A DNA stretch of 63,119 nucleotides. Origin: Photobacterium sp. Ph5. Its GTDB lineage: Bacteria > Pseudomonadota > Gammaproteobacteria > Enterobacterales > Vibrionaceae. The notes below the pieces were generated by a model that was not told the DNA's origin, did not search any database, and was given only the letters and a program-made list of their open reading frames with translations. Shown here in pieces: positions 11,945-20,355 of this stretch (position 1 is the stretch's first letter; each line of letters starts with the position of its first letter). The stretch spans positions 1 to 63,119 of the forward strand of contig NZ_JADQAQ010000025.1 in NCBI RefSeq assembly GCF_022129445.1. Reading direction: 5' to 3'. Made by a program: the position numbers and the translations under genes.

Positions 11945-12775
11945 ATGCAAAAAAAACAGAGTAGTAATCCGGTAAGGCATCGCTATGTCTCAAAGCCTGT
12001 TGGTCGTAATGGGGTTATTACTTGGAGCGAAGAAGAAAATGCCATATGGCATCATCTTATTACTCGCCAACTTCATTGTGTACAAGGAAAAGCTTGTGAT
12101 GAGTATATAGCGGGTTTAGCCGAATTAGATTTACCTCACGATCATATCCCTCAACTAAAAGAAATAAATCGAGTCTTACTGGATACAACTGGTTGGCAAT
12201 GTGTTGCAGTGCCTGCCTTGATTAGTATTGATCATTTCTTTTCTTTACTCGCACGTAAACAATTTCCCGTTGCTACCTTTATTCGTACAAAGACTGATAT
12301 GGACTATTTGCAAGAGCCTGATTTTTTTCATGAAATATTTGGACACTGCGCAATGCTAACCAATCCCTATTTTGCACAATTTACGCATTTTTATGGAAAA
12401 CTGGGAGTAAAAGCGACGCATGAGGAACGGGTTTATTTGGCTAGGCTATACTGGTTTACGGTTGAATTTGGTTTGTTAAATCAAAATGACAAATACCAGA
12501 TTTATGGTGGGGGGATTTTATCATCACCACAAGAAACACATTACGCGACGGTCAGTACTATACCGCAACGTGTTGCTTTTGATCCTATAGAGGTAATGAG
12601 AACGCCATATAGAATAGATATTTTGCAGCCTAAATATTTTGTACTGCAAAATATGGAGCAACTATACCAAGTTACTAATCAAGATATTTTTGGATTGGTA
12701 GCAGAAGCACAGCGAAAAGGATTACGTGCTGCCATCTTTACCCAAAAGGAAACGATTCATGACGAGTTTAGATAA
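11945..12775 (+). CDS. phhA: phenylalanine 4-monooxygenase
   Basis: A 276-residue pterin-dependent hydroxylase converting phenylalanine to tyrosine. The iron ligands are visible as H129 and H134 in FHEIFGHC, with E174 in TVEFG. The protein lacks the regulatory ACT domain of animal enzymes, as normal for bacteria. ACGGAGG precedes the start. It heads a two-gene operon with phhB, which recycles the pterin cofactor. A short GC-rich hairpin followed by T's (AGGC/GCCT near 11821-11840) in its leader might attenuate transcription, but the stem is weak. Confidence 0.94.
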   Translation: MQKKQSSNPVRHRYVSKPVGRNGVITWSEEENAIWHHLITRQLHCVQGKACDEYIAGLAELDLPHDHIPQLKEINRVLLDTTGWQCVAVPALISIDHFFSLLARKQFPVATFIRTKTDMDYLQEPDFFHEIFGHCAMLTNPYFAQFTHFYGKLGVKATHEERVYLARLYWFTVEFGLLNQNDKYQIYGGGILSSPQETHYATVSTIPQRVAFDPIEVMRTPYRIDILQPKYFVLQNMEQLYQVTNQDIFGLVAEAQRKGLRAAIFTQKETIHDEFR

Positions 12776-13100
12776 ATTGAAATGTGAGGCGTGCCATTCA
12801 GGCTCGCCTAAATTAAGTGATGAAGTATTAGCCGAATACATGATGGGATTGCCTGAATGGCAAATTGTCTCCCCAAATGGTGTGAATCGTATAACTCGTA
12901 CATTTAGATTCAGTAATTACAAACAAGCGTGGGAATTTAGCAATAAAGTCTCGCAGTTAGCTGAAGAAGAATTTCATCATCCAACTCTTATTTTAGAGTG
13001 GGGGAAAGTGACAGTCACATGGTGGACTCATGACATTAAAGGCATTCATTTAAATGACGTTATTTGTGCAAAGAACACTGAAAAACTGTTTTTGAGTTAA
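12759..13100 (+). CDS. phhB: pterin-4a-carbinolamine dehydratase
   Basis: About 113 residues; dehydrates 4a-hydroxytetrahydropterin formed by PhhA. The family signature is visible: F-S-N-Y-K-Q-A-W-E-F, then EEFHHPTLILEWGKVTVTWWTHDIKGI with the active-site histidines. The ATG at 12759 overlaps the phhA stop region by 17 bases, with AAAAGGA about 8 bases ahead, so the pair is probably translationally coupled. Confidence 0.93.
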   Translation: MTSLDKLKCEACHSGSPKLSDEVLAEYMMGLPEWQIVSPNGVNRITRTFRFSNYKQAWEFSNKVSQLAEEEFHHPTLILEWGKVTVTWWTHDIKGIHLNDVICAKNTEKLFLS

Positions 13101-13138
13101 ATCAGCATAAATTCGCCATATAAAAAACATCTTTTTTT

Positions 13139-13147
13139 TGTTATAAT
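13139..13147 (+). promoter_or_regulatory. possible extended -10 promoter for pqiABC
   Basis: TGTTATAAT is a perfect extended -10 element upstream of pqiA. No good -35 hexamer is seen at the usual spacing. Confidence 0.35.
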
Positions 13148-13263
13148 ACGATGTTTTAAATGGGTATTCACATTAAAAATAAGACTTTTTCCATTTTATA
13201 AACTTAAAGTTTCTTGCTCTAAATGCAATGAAGACAGACAATACGCGCCTGTTTATATTTAGT

Positions 13264-13286
13264 ATGTTTAGTTTTTGTCTAAACAT
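13264..13286. repeat. inverted repeat in the pqiA leader
   Basis: Perfect arms ATGTTTAG (13264-13271) and CTAAACAT (13279-13286) with a seven-base loop, about 95 bases before the pqiA start. It could be an operator or an mRNA hairpin. Confidence 0.45.
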
Positions 13287-13381
13287 GACGACTCTGACTG
13301 GATTTGGCTGTTTTATTTTATTCAAAATACGCAACAGTACGATATGATTTTAGTCGGAATAGCGATAAAAAGAAATTAACG

Positions 13382-14719
13382 ATGATAACAGAAACGCCAC
13401 AGCAACAAACGCCATCAGAATTGATGATCGCTTGCGAAGAATGCGGCTTGGTAGTTGATATCCCAGATATCAAAGATGGACAGAAGGCGACTTGTCCTCG
13501 CTGTGGACACACCTTAGCTAAAAGAATCACTATGCCATTTCATCGCCCCCTAGCGTACGGTATTGCATGCTTGATTATGTTAGTTCTTAGCCTTTCTTTC
13601 CCTTTTCTTTCTTTTAGCGTTAATGGAATGGGGCAACAAATCATGCTGCTAAATGCAGCAGAAACATTACAGCATTTTGAGAATAGTTTCCTAGCATTGC
13701 TGTTGATGTTAACCGTTTTAGTTTTTCCTGCGGTTTACATCATGTTGGTAATGTATCTCTATTACCGTGCAGCGCATGTTAAACGTATTGGGTATGTACG
13801 TGGTAACCCTGAAACTATAAAGCTGTTGTGCCGAATATTATTTAAAATTCAGCCTTGGCTAATGGTAGATGTGTTTCTTATTGGCGTCTTGGTAAGTTTG
13901 GTTAAAATTTCAGCATTAGCGCACATTGGTATGGGGTACTCATTTTGGGCATTCTGTATTTACAGTGTTTTGGTTGTGAAATGCGTTTCACTAGTTGATC
14001 GAACGTGGTTGTGGGATCAGTTCTTTGCAATGAAACATCTTGATGGCGTACATGATGGTGATACACATTTATCAAATAATCATGTGGGGTGTCATGTTTG
14101 TAACCAAATAAACCCTATGCCTGATAGCCATCATGCTAAATGCATTCGTTGTGAAAGCAAACTACATGGTTTCAATCCATCGCATTCACTACAGTTTTCA
14201 TGGGCTTATTTATTGGCATCGATTGTTTTTTATATTCCTGCAAATTTATATCCTATGATGTATACCGTAAGCCTTGGACAAACCGAAGGTTCCACTATCA
14301 TGGGCGGTGTGGTGATGTTATGGAAAATGGGATCTTGGCCAATCGCGTTAGTGATCTTTATTGCCAGTATTTTCATTCCTATGGCAAAAATGTTTGCGTT
14401 AGCATGGCTTTATTATTGTGCGGGCAAAAAACCGAATGACTCAACACGCGAGTCTGTAAAACGCTTGAAAATTTATCGTATGACAGAATTTATCGGTCGC
14501 TGGTCTATGGTTGATATTTTTGTCGTTGCGATATTAGTTGCACTTGTGCAGTTGAAAAACTTAATGGCTATTTCACCAGGACCTGCTGCAATCTGCTTTG
14601 CAACAGTGGTGGTATTTACCATGTTATCGGCAATGAGTTTCGATCCTCGGGTGTTTTGGGGTGAAAAAAGTAAAATTAATCATGGTTCAGAGTTAAACAC
14701 TACTGAATCTAATCAGTAG
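13382..14719 (+). CDS. pqiA: intermembrane transport protein PqiA
   Basis: About 445 residues of integral inner-membrane protein. Two zinc-ribbon-like pairs are visible: CEECG with CPRCG at the N-terminus, and CHVCN with CIRCES near the middle. Each precedes a block of four hydrophobic segments, the PqiA/YebS duplicated layout. PqiA works with PqiB and PqiC in lipid traffic between the membranes. I choose the ATG at 13382 (MITETPQQQ); the upstream in-frame start at 13304 would add a polar stretch not expected for the family. It leads the pqiABC operon. Confidence 0.92.
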   Translation: MITETPQQQTPSELMIACEECGLVVDIPDIKDGQKATCPRCGHTLAKRITMPFHRPLAYGIACLIMLVLSLSFPFLSFSVNGMGQQIMLLNAAETLQHFENSFLALLLMLTVLVFPAVYIMLVMYLYYRAAHVKRIGYVRGNPETIKLLCRILFKIQPWLMVDVFLIGVLVSLVKISALAHIGMGYSFWAFCIYSVLVVKCVSLVDRTWLWDQFFAMKHLDGVHDGDTHLSNNHVGCHVCNQINPMPDSHHAKCIRCESKLHGFNPSHSLQFSWAYLLASIVFYIPANLYPMMYTVSLGQTEGSTIMGGVVMLWKMGSWPIALVIFIASIFIPMAKMFALAWLYYCAGKKPNDSTRESVKRLKIYRMTEFIGRWSMVDIFVVAILVALVQLKNLMAISPGPAAICFATVVVFTMLSAMSFDPRVFWGEKSKINHGSELNTTESNQ

Positions 14720-14749
14720 TCACTAGCCAGTATTAACGAGAAACAGAAA

Positions 14750-16393
14750 ATGAGTGATAACCAGCCAAATGAGGCTAAAGTACAAAACCTGAAGCAAATA
14801 TCAGCAATCTGGATCATTCCAGTTGTGGCTCTGGCTATTGGTATTTGGATGTTTGTTCAATATCTGAATAGTAAAGGACCTGAAATAACGATCCGCCTTC
14901 CTAATGCTTCAGGCATTGAAGTGGGTAAAACCGCGATTAAATCTCTAAATGTAAAAGTCGGTGTTGTTACCAAAGTTCAGCTTAGTAAAGACTATAGCTA
15001 TATAACAGTGACTGCGCAGATGGATAACGATACAGAGCGTATGTTGAAAAACGATACTAAGTTCTGGGTTGTTAAGCCGAGAATTGGTAAAGAGGGTGTA
15101 TCTGGTTTAGATACGCTTCTTTCTGGTGCATATATTGAAATGCAACCAGGCCAAGGTCAAGATGACAAATATCATTTTGAAGCGCTAGAAGTTCCCCCTG
15201 TTGCACCTGCTGATGCGAAAGGGTTGCGTGTTGTACTGACAAGCCATGAAGCAGGTAAGCTTGGGGTTGGTGATCCAGTACTATATGACGGCTTTACTGT
15301 TGGTCGCGTTGAAAAAACGAACTTTGATATCAATAGTAAACTGGCTAATTACCAATTGTTTATTTTTGAACCTTATAATCGATTGGTACGCACAACCAGC
15401 AAGTTCATTATGCAATCGGGTATGAATGTACAAATGAGTGCTGAAGGATTTAACGTCAAGATTGGATCATTGGAATCGTTAATTACAGGTGGTGTAACAT
15501 TCCAAACACCATCTGATGAGCAAGGTGTGGTTCAGAATAAACAATTAAAACATTACCGCTTATTCGATAGTGAGCAAGATTATCGTGAGAAAATGTACGA
15601 TAAACGCTTAAACTTTGTCATGCTATTTAAAGAGTCCATTCGTGGTTTGAAGGCCGGTGCACCGATTGAATATCGTGGTATCCAAATCGGTACTGTCCAA
15701 AAAGTGCCGCTGCGTTTACCAACCAGTGAAGAAGGTTTTACGAGCGAACAAATTCCTGTATTGGTACGTATCGATTTAGGTCGAGTGTACAATCATTCCG
15801 ATGAAGGTACATTGGATGATTTACGAGTAAATCTTGAGAAAGAATTCAAGAACGGACTGCGTGCAACATTGAAAACCGGTAATTTACTAACCGGTGCTCT
15901 ATATATTGGTACTGATGTTTACAAAGGTGAAAAACCTGAAAAACCGCTTAAATATGATGGCTATGAAGTATTTCCAACAAAAGCAGGTGATCTTGCTGAA
16001 GTACAGAAACAGTTAACTAACTTACTTAATAAGTTTAATAAGCTTCCTGTAGAAGATACATTGAATTCAATGACTGCGACTTTAAAAGCATCTGAAAAAA
16101 CAATGAATTCAGCAGCGCGTGTTACACAAGATCTTGATCGTATTCTTAAGCAAAAAGATACTCAGACATTACCGTCTGATATCAAAGCAAGTTTAAAAGA
16201 GATCCAAAATACCTTAAATGGCTTTAGCCCAAATGCCGCAGCGTACCAAAACCTACAAGGTGCATTATCGCAATTTGAACAAGTGATGACTGAATTACAA
16301 CCAGTACTTCGTCAATTAAATGAGAAGCCAAATTCATTAGTGTTTGGTGATGAGAAAGCGAAAGATCCTATTCCAGTTGGAGGCCGTAAATAA
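14750..16393 (+). CDS. pqiB: intermembrane transport protein PqiB (MCE domains)
   Basis: A 547-residue protein with one N-terminal transmembrane anchor (about 18-39, ISAIWIIPVVALAIGIWMFV) and three successive MCE/MlaD domains in the periplasm (about 45-135, 160-245 and 285-395). A long helical, low-complexity C-terminal region follows, which in E. coli PqiB builds a needle-like tunnel to the outer membrane. Length is normal. It begins 30 bases after pqiA, and its stop codon overlaps the pqiC start. Confidence 0.94.
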   Translation: MSDNQPNEAKVQNLKQISAIWIIPVVALAIGIWMFVQYLNSKGPEITIRLPNASGIEVGKTAIKSLNVKVGVVTKVQLSKDYSYITVTAQMDNDTERMLKNDTKFWVVKPRIGKEGVSGLDTLLSGAYIEMQPGQGQDDKYHFEALEVPPVAPADAKGLRVVLTSHEAGKLGVGDPVLYDGFTVGRVEKTNFDINSKLANYQLFIFEPYNRLVRTTSKFIMQSGMNVQMSAEGFNVKIGSLESLITGGVTFQTPSDEQGVVQNKQLKHYRLFDSEQDYREKMYDKRLNFVMLFKESIRGLKAGAPIEYRGIQIGTVQKVPLRLPTSEEGFTSEQIPVLVRIDLGRVYNHSDEGTLDDLRVNLEKEFKNGLRATLKTGNLLTGALYIGTDVYKGEKPEKPLKYDGYEVFPTKAGDLAEVQKQLTNLLNKFNKLPVEDTLNSMTATLKASEKTMNSAARVTQDLDRILKQKDTQTLPSDIKASLKEIQNTLNGFSPNAAAYQNLQGALSQFEQVMTELQPVLRQLNEKPNSLVFGDEKAKDPIPVGGRK

Positions 16394-16965
16394 TGAAAAA
16401 GTGGTTATTAATTGCAGCGGTAGCGTTTGCTGGAACAGGATGTAGCTCAACAGAACCTGCATTAACAACATATATGTTACCGATGCCAACCAGTGCAAAT
16501 ACAGCACATAACATTAGTAATAAATCATTGTTAATTGTGCGTCCTGTTGAAGTAGCAGCACATCTTGCTGGTACTGGTTTAGTGTATCAAACCAGTCCAA
16601 CTGAAATTGTTGAAGCACAGCAAAATCTTTGGGGTGAATCACTGAGTACGCAGTTAACGCGTCGAGTTACATTTGATTTACGCCAAAAACAAACTCAGTT
16701 TTGGGCAACACAGCTAACGCCGACGTTGTCTACTGCGGGTATACCAAGCTTACAGGTGCGTATTAATCAGTTTAATGGTGTCTATAGCGGTGTTGCTGAA
16801 GTGGCAGGTGAATGGTTATTGATTAATGGTAACGGCGATTTACAAACCGTACATCCATTTTCATTCCGTGTACCTTTAGCAAAAGATGGTTATTCAGCAC
16901 AAGTGGAAGCACTGTCTAAAGGTGTGGATGAGTTAACGACTCAGTTAGCACGCTCTATCAAGTAG
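16393..16965 (+). CDS. pqiC: outer-membrane lipoprotein PqiC
   Basis: A 190-residue lipoprotein with signal peptide and lipobox (AFAGTGCSS). The remainder matches the ABC-type auxiliary lipoprotein family, which anchors the PqiB tunnel at the outer membrane. The start overlaps the pqiB stop (TAATG), indicating translational coupling. It is the last gene of the operon. Confidence 0.9.
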   Translation: MKKWLLIAAVAFAGTGCSSTEPALTTYMLPMPTSANTAHNISNKSLLIVRPVEVAAHLAGTGLVYQTSPTEIVEAQQNLWGESLSTQLTRRVTFDLRQKQTQFWATQLTPTLSTAGIPSLQVRINQFNGVYSGVAEVAGEWLLINGNGDLQTVHPFSFRVPLAKDGYSAQVEALSKGVDELTTQLARSIK

Positions 16966-16990
16966 CTTTTTGAACAGTAGAGTAAATATT

Positions 16991-17019
16991 AAGCCGACGT
17001 TAAATACGTCGGCTTTTTT
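16991..17019 (+). terminator. pqiABC terminator
   Basis: Perfect stem AAGCCGACGT / ACGTCGGCTT with a five-base loop and a T-run. Confidence 0.9.
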
Positions 17020-17104
17020 ATTTTTTAGGATCATGAGATTCATTATTGTAATCGGCTTATTTAAATACTAGAGTTTTGTCTTTGGTTTTAGAGAGAAAGA
17101 TGAA

Positions 17105-17509
17105 ATGAAAAAACTAAATGGTTCCTGTTTATGTGGCAAGGTGCAGATAGAAGTGCCTGATGATTTTGAGTATATGGGGAATTGTCATTGTTCTGAATGT
17201 CGTAAATTTACGGGGTCAGATTACTCATCGGTGGGAGGATTAAGCTCAGAGAAATTTCGCTTTAAGGCAGGTGAAGATGCTGTGTCGATATTTCAAAAAA
17301 GTGAAGAAACGGAACTCGCTTTTTGTCGAATCTGTGGTTCAAGTTTGTTTTCAAAGAAACTAAAAACAAACAAGCATAATATTCGTTTAGGGATTTTAGA
17401 TGATATTCCAACGCATAAGCCGAGTTTTCATATTTTCACGTCATCTAAAGCACCATGGAATGACATAACCGATAACTTAATACAGTTTGAGAAAGGCCCT
17501 GTTAAATAG
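17105..17509 (+). CDS. GFA-family zinc protein
   Basis: A 134-residue member of the glutathione-dependent formaldehyde-activating (GFA/CENP-V) fold. Zinc-binding cysteines are seen in GSCLCGKV near residue 7, in CHCSEC near 28, and in CRICGSSLF near 60. Members are usually annotated by fold only; a formaldehyde role is not established for this protein. It sits 39 bases upstream of a MerR regulator and may belong to the same stress unit. Confidence 0.85.
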   Translation: MKKLNGSCLCGKVQIEVPDDFEYMGNCHCSECRKFTGSDYSSVGGLSSEKFRFKAGEDAVSIFQKSEETELAFCRICGSSLFSKKLKTNKHNIRLGILDDIPTHKPSFHIFTSSKAPWNDITDNLIQFEKGPVK

Positions 17510-17551
17510 CGTATAGATAAACAAGGAAGACAATTAACAAGGAGATAAGTG

Positions 17552-17902
17552 ATGTATATCGGTGAAGTGTCTAAATTAACAGGAGCGTCGGCCAAAGCCA
17601 TACGCTTATATGAATCGTTAGGCTTGTTGGGAACAGTAGTAAGAAAGGGGAGTTATCGTATTTATGATGATAACCATGTTAGAACCGTTATTTTGATTAA
17701 AGATGCACAATCTATCGGGGTTAGTCTTGCTGAATTTAAGAGGCTGCTAGGAGATAAAACAGTGCTAAGTTGGGATGTTGTAAGCACATTTCTTGATCAG
17801 AAAAATAAAGCAATTGAAGAACAAATTAACCTATTGCACCAGCAGCAATCGATGATCAAAACATACCAAGACAATATTAAAAAGTGTTTAGAAACTAATT
17901 GA
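17552..17902 (+). CDS. MerR-family transcriptional regulator
   Basis: About 116 residues. The N-terminal helix-turn-helix reads YIGEVSKLTGASAKAIRLYESLGLL, with the wing RKGSYRIYDDN, followed by a dimerisation coiled coil with LLHQQQSMI. No C-terminal cysteine cluster is present, so a metal-binding role like CueR or ZntR is unlikely. The ATG at 17552 is preferred over the GTG three bases before it, because AAGGAG is then 7 bases upstream. It probably controls the reductase gene downstream through the promoter overlapping its own stop codon. Confidence 0.88.
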   Translation: MYIGEVSKLTGASAKAIRLYESLGLLGTVVRKGSYRIYDDNHVRTVILIKDAQSIGVSLAEFKRLLGDKTVLSWDVVSTFLDQKNKAIEEQINLLHQQQSMIKTYQDNIKKCLETN

Positions 17903-17930
17903 CTCTTCCCTATAGGGCAAGGTGTAAGCT
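17899..17930 (+). promoter_or_regulatory. MerR-type promoter and operator
   Basis: A TTGACT -35 (17899-17904) and a TAAGCT -10-like hexamer (17925-17930) are 20 bases apart, the over-long spacing typical of MerR-activated promoters. The spacer centres on the palindrome CCCTATAGGG (17908-17917) with outer CTT and AAG. The -35 overlaps the stop codon of the MerR gene. Confidence 0.65.
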
Positions 17931-17954
17931 GAGCTCAAAAAGGGAGAGGCATCT

Positions 17955-18530
17955 ATGTGTAAGAAAGTATTGGTTATTAATGGAAATCCAAAGTCTAAGA
18001 GTTATTGTCATGAACTAGCACAGAGCTATATCACAGCTAGCGAGAAAAATGATGTTAGGCTGTTAAATTTAAGTAAGATGGATTTTGATATCAATTTAGT
18101 GAGTGGTTATGAAGTAGTACAACCGCTAGAGCCTGATCTACAGCATTTCCAATCATCACTTCTGTGGGCAGATCACGTGGTATTTATTTTTCCTCTGTGG
18201 TGGGGAGGGATGCCTGCAAAATTAAAAGGGTTAATTGATAGAACATTTCTTCCCAATTTTGCTTTTAAATTTGAAGCTAAAAGCTTAACACCACAGCGAT
18301 TATTAAAAGGGAGAACAGCCGAGCTGATAGTTACGATGGACTCACCACCATTTTACTATCGTTGGATTTATGGTGATCCTATTTACAAGCAAATGAAGCG
18401 TACTATTTTAGGTTTTAGTGGCTTTGAAAAAGTATCTAAGACCTATATTGGCCCAATAATTAATGCGACTGAAGATAAAAAATCGAAATGGAATCAGCGG
18501 GTAGCTAAGCTTGCTAAAAAAGTAGCGTAA
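17955..18530 (+). CDS. flavodoxin-fold NAD(P)H oxidoreductase
   Basis: A 191-residue protein of the Flavodoxin_2 / NAD(P)H:quinone reductase family. The FMN phosphate loop is VLVINGNPKSKSY near the N-terminus, and FPLWWGGMPAKLKGLIDRTFLPNFAF is the conserved flavin/substrate region. It is a probable cytoplasmic quinone or nitro-compound reductase. GGGAG precedes the ATG. The MerR-type promoter just upstream suggests induction by a reactive or toxic compound. Confidence 0.86.
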   Translation: MCKKVLVINGNPKSKSYCHELAQSYITASEKNDVRLLNLSKMDFDINLVSGYEVVQPLEPDLQHFQSSLLWADHVVFIFPLWWGGMPAKLKGLIDRTFLPNFAFKFEAKSLTPQRLLKGRTAELIVTMDSPPFYYRWIYGDPIYKQMKRTILGFSGFEKVSKTYIGPIINATEDKKSKWNQRVAKLAKKVA

Positions 18531-18687
18531 TGACTAATTTTAATAATTTTTAGCGATAAACAGTATTTAAGGGGAGCTAACGATAAATTAAATATTTAAT
18601 GAGTCGTTTACGTCAAAGATAACTTCAACTTCTTAAACATCCCCTTTGACAACAAGGCTGCTTTTACTTGTTTATATCATACTTAAG

Positions 18688-19431
18688 CTACATTCTTAAC
18701 AGCGTATCTAATTGATAACTAATGTCGGAGGCTGATGCATTTCTATTAATACTGAATGAGGTGTATTGATCGCCTCGGGTAGACATAGAACGATCTATTT
18801 CAGCAAGACAGTGAATGACAGCGCCATCTAAAATAAAAGATAATTCAATTTCTTTGCTGCTAAAAAATCCGCTATTACGAAATTCGATTTCTTGATAACA
18901 GCCCGATTGTGAAGCAAAGTGTCCGCCTTGTAGAAAACCTTTTTCCACATCAGTTTTCATTAAATTAAAGCCTGCATTCTCAATGCTCTCAATGACACTA
19001 GCGATAGCTGGGAGAGGTTTTACCTCGATAAAATCACGATCAGAAGGATCAATGGCGAAATCAATATCTAACGTTGTTTCTAACCATACTTTCGATTGGT
19101 TATTTTGAGTGTTAAGTTGGGTGATAGGTGTTTCATCATGCAGTTTAAATTCAAAAGGCAGCGACTTCTCCTCACTGGCATGAATCGTAAACGGTTGATT
19201 AACTTTTATCGTTCCTAACACAAAGGTTTGATAGCTGTGGCCATTTTCTAGTTCTACTTTCATATCAGTACAAAGCTTTAATGAAATAGCATCAATGACT
19301 TGTTCTACATCTCCACCTTTAATATGTACATTTCCTTGTAATATCTCTCCCTGATAAAGTGAAGGATTATGCAAAATAGTATCTACTTTTGCAGAACCAA
19401 TACCTAATGAGGCTTTTAATTTTTTAAACAT
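18688..19431 (-). CDS. Spo0M-like sporulation-control family protein
   Basis: A 247-residue protein of the arrestin-like Spo0M family (N-terminus MFKKLKASLGIGSAKVDTIL, then alternating beta segments). In Bacillus Spo0M affects sporulation. In non-sporulating gammaproteobacteria the function is unknown. No signal peptide or membrane segment is seen. Monocistronic by context, with the HAD gene 67 bases downstream on the same strand. Confidence 0.85.
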   Translation of the reverse strand: MFKKLKASLGIGSAKVDTILHNPSLYQGEILQGNVHIKGGDVEQVIDAISLKLCTDMKVELENGHSYQTFVLGTIKVNQPFTIHASEEKSLPFEFKLHDETPITQLNTQNNQSKVWLETTLDIDFAIDPSDRDFIEVKPLPAIASVIESIENAGFNLMKTDVEKGFLQGGHFASQSGCYQEIEFRNSGFFSSKEIELSFILDGAVIHCLAEIDRSMSTRGDQYTSFSINRNASASDISYQLDTLLRM

Positions 19432-19498
19432 AATTGCCTTTGTATGTATTTTTAAATGCGCGATGTGAGTAAATTATCACAATATCATTAATGATGAA

Positions 19499-20149
19499 TT
19501 ACGATTTAAGCTTTGTAAGAACATCATTCATTGATGTATATATCCCATGACCTAATGCTTTAACTTCTTCACTGGGCTGCACTAAATCAATTATCTGAAA
19601 AGTTTGCATGCCAGCTGAAACTGCAGCTTTAACGCCGTTATTTGAATCTTCGAAAGCAATACACATACTAGGCTTCACGTTTAAACGCTTTGCTGCGAGT
19701 AAGTAAATCTCAGGATCAGGTTTGCCATTTGTCACTTCATCACCAGCAGTCACTGCTGAAAAATAGTCATTTAAGCCAGCCATGGCTAATTTTTTTAATG
19801 CTAATTGCCGATTGGTTGAGGTTGCCACAACCATAGGAGTATTCTGTGTTTGTAACCAATTGAGTAAAGCAATAACGCCATCTTTTACTGGAATGGCTTC
19901 ATTTTCAACAATGTTTAAGTAAACCTGCTTCCATTGCTTGCGAAATACAGGATAGTCCATGGTTTTGCCATAACTGACCCGTAACAGATCTTCAACACCA
20001 GCCTCATTGCGTCCAATAATATTTAAGTAGGTCTGTTCAAGATAGGGGAGGTTAAAGTCTTTACAGGTTTGTTTAAATATATCCATACAGACACGCTCTG
20101 TATCAAGTAATAAACCATCCATATCAAAAATAGCAGCTCTGTATGTCAT
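19499..20149 (-). CDS. HAD-superfamily hydrolase (beta-phosphoglucomutase-like)
   Basis: About 216 residues. HAD motif I is FDMDGLLLDTE with nucleophile and acid aspartates, motif II lies near VVATSTN, and motifs III/IV are GKPDPEIYL and FEDSNNGVKAA. A helical cap domain lies between motifs I and II (subclass I). Likely a phosphatase of a sugar phosphate or nucleotide; the substrate cannot be told. The ATG at 20149 is preferred over a TTG at 20161. Confidence 0.86.
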   Translation of the reverse strand: MTYRAAIFDMDGLLLDTERVCMDIFKQTCKDFNLPYLEQTYLNIIGRNEAGVEDLLRVSYGKTMDYPVFRKQWKQVYLNIVENEAIPVKDGVIALLNWLQTQNTPMVVATSTNRQLALKKLAMAGLNDYFSAVTAGDEVTNGKPDPEIYLLAAKRLNVKPSMCIAFEDSNNGVKAAVSAGMQTFQIIDLVQPSEEVKALGHGIYTSMNDVLTKLKS

Positions 20150-20355
20150 TTTATTAACCAATCTGTAAATAATGACGTGATATTTTACAGATAAAAGTCC
20201 CTTATTAAAATATAATAATTTGTAAATTTAAATAAATAACTTAATGAAATAAATGTTAATTATTTTAGGGGTGATTAACAAAATTATTATTTAGAATGGG
20301 GGAGTTATTATTGTTAATATTGTTACTTCTATTAACAAAAGTAAGAGTAATAACG

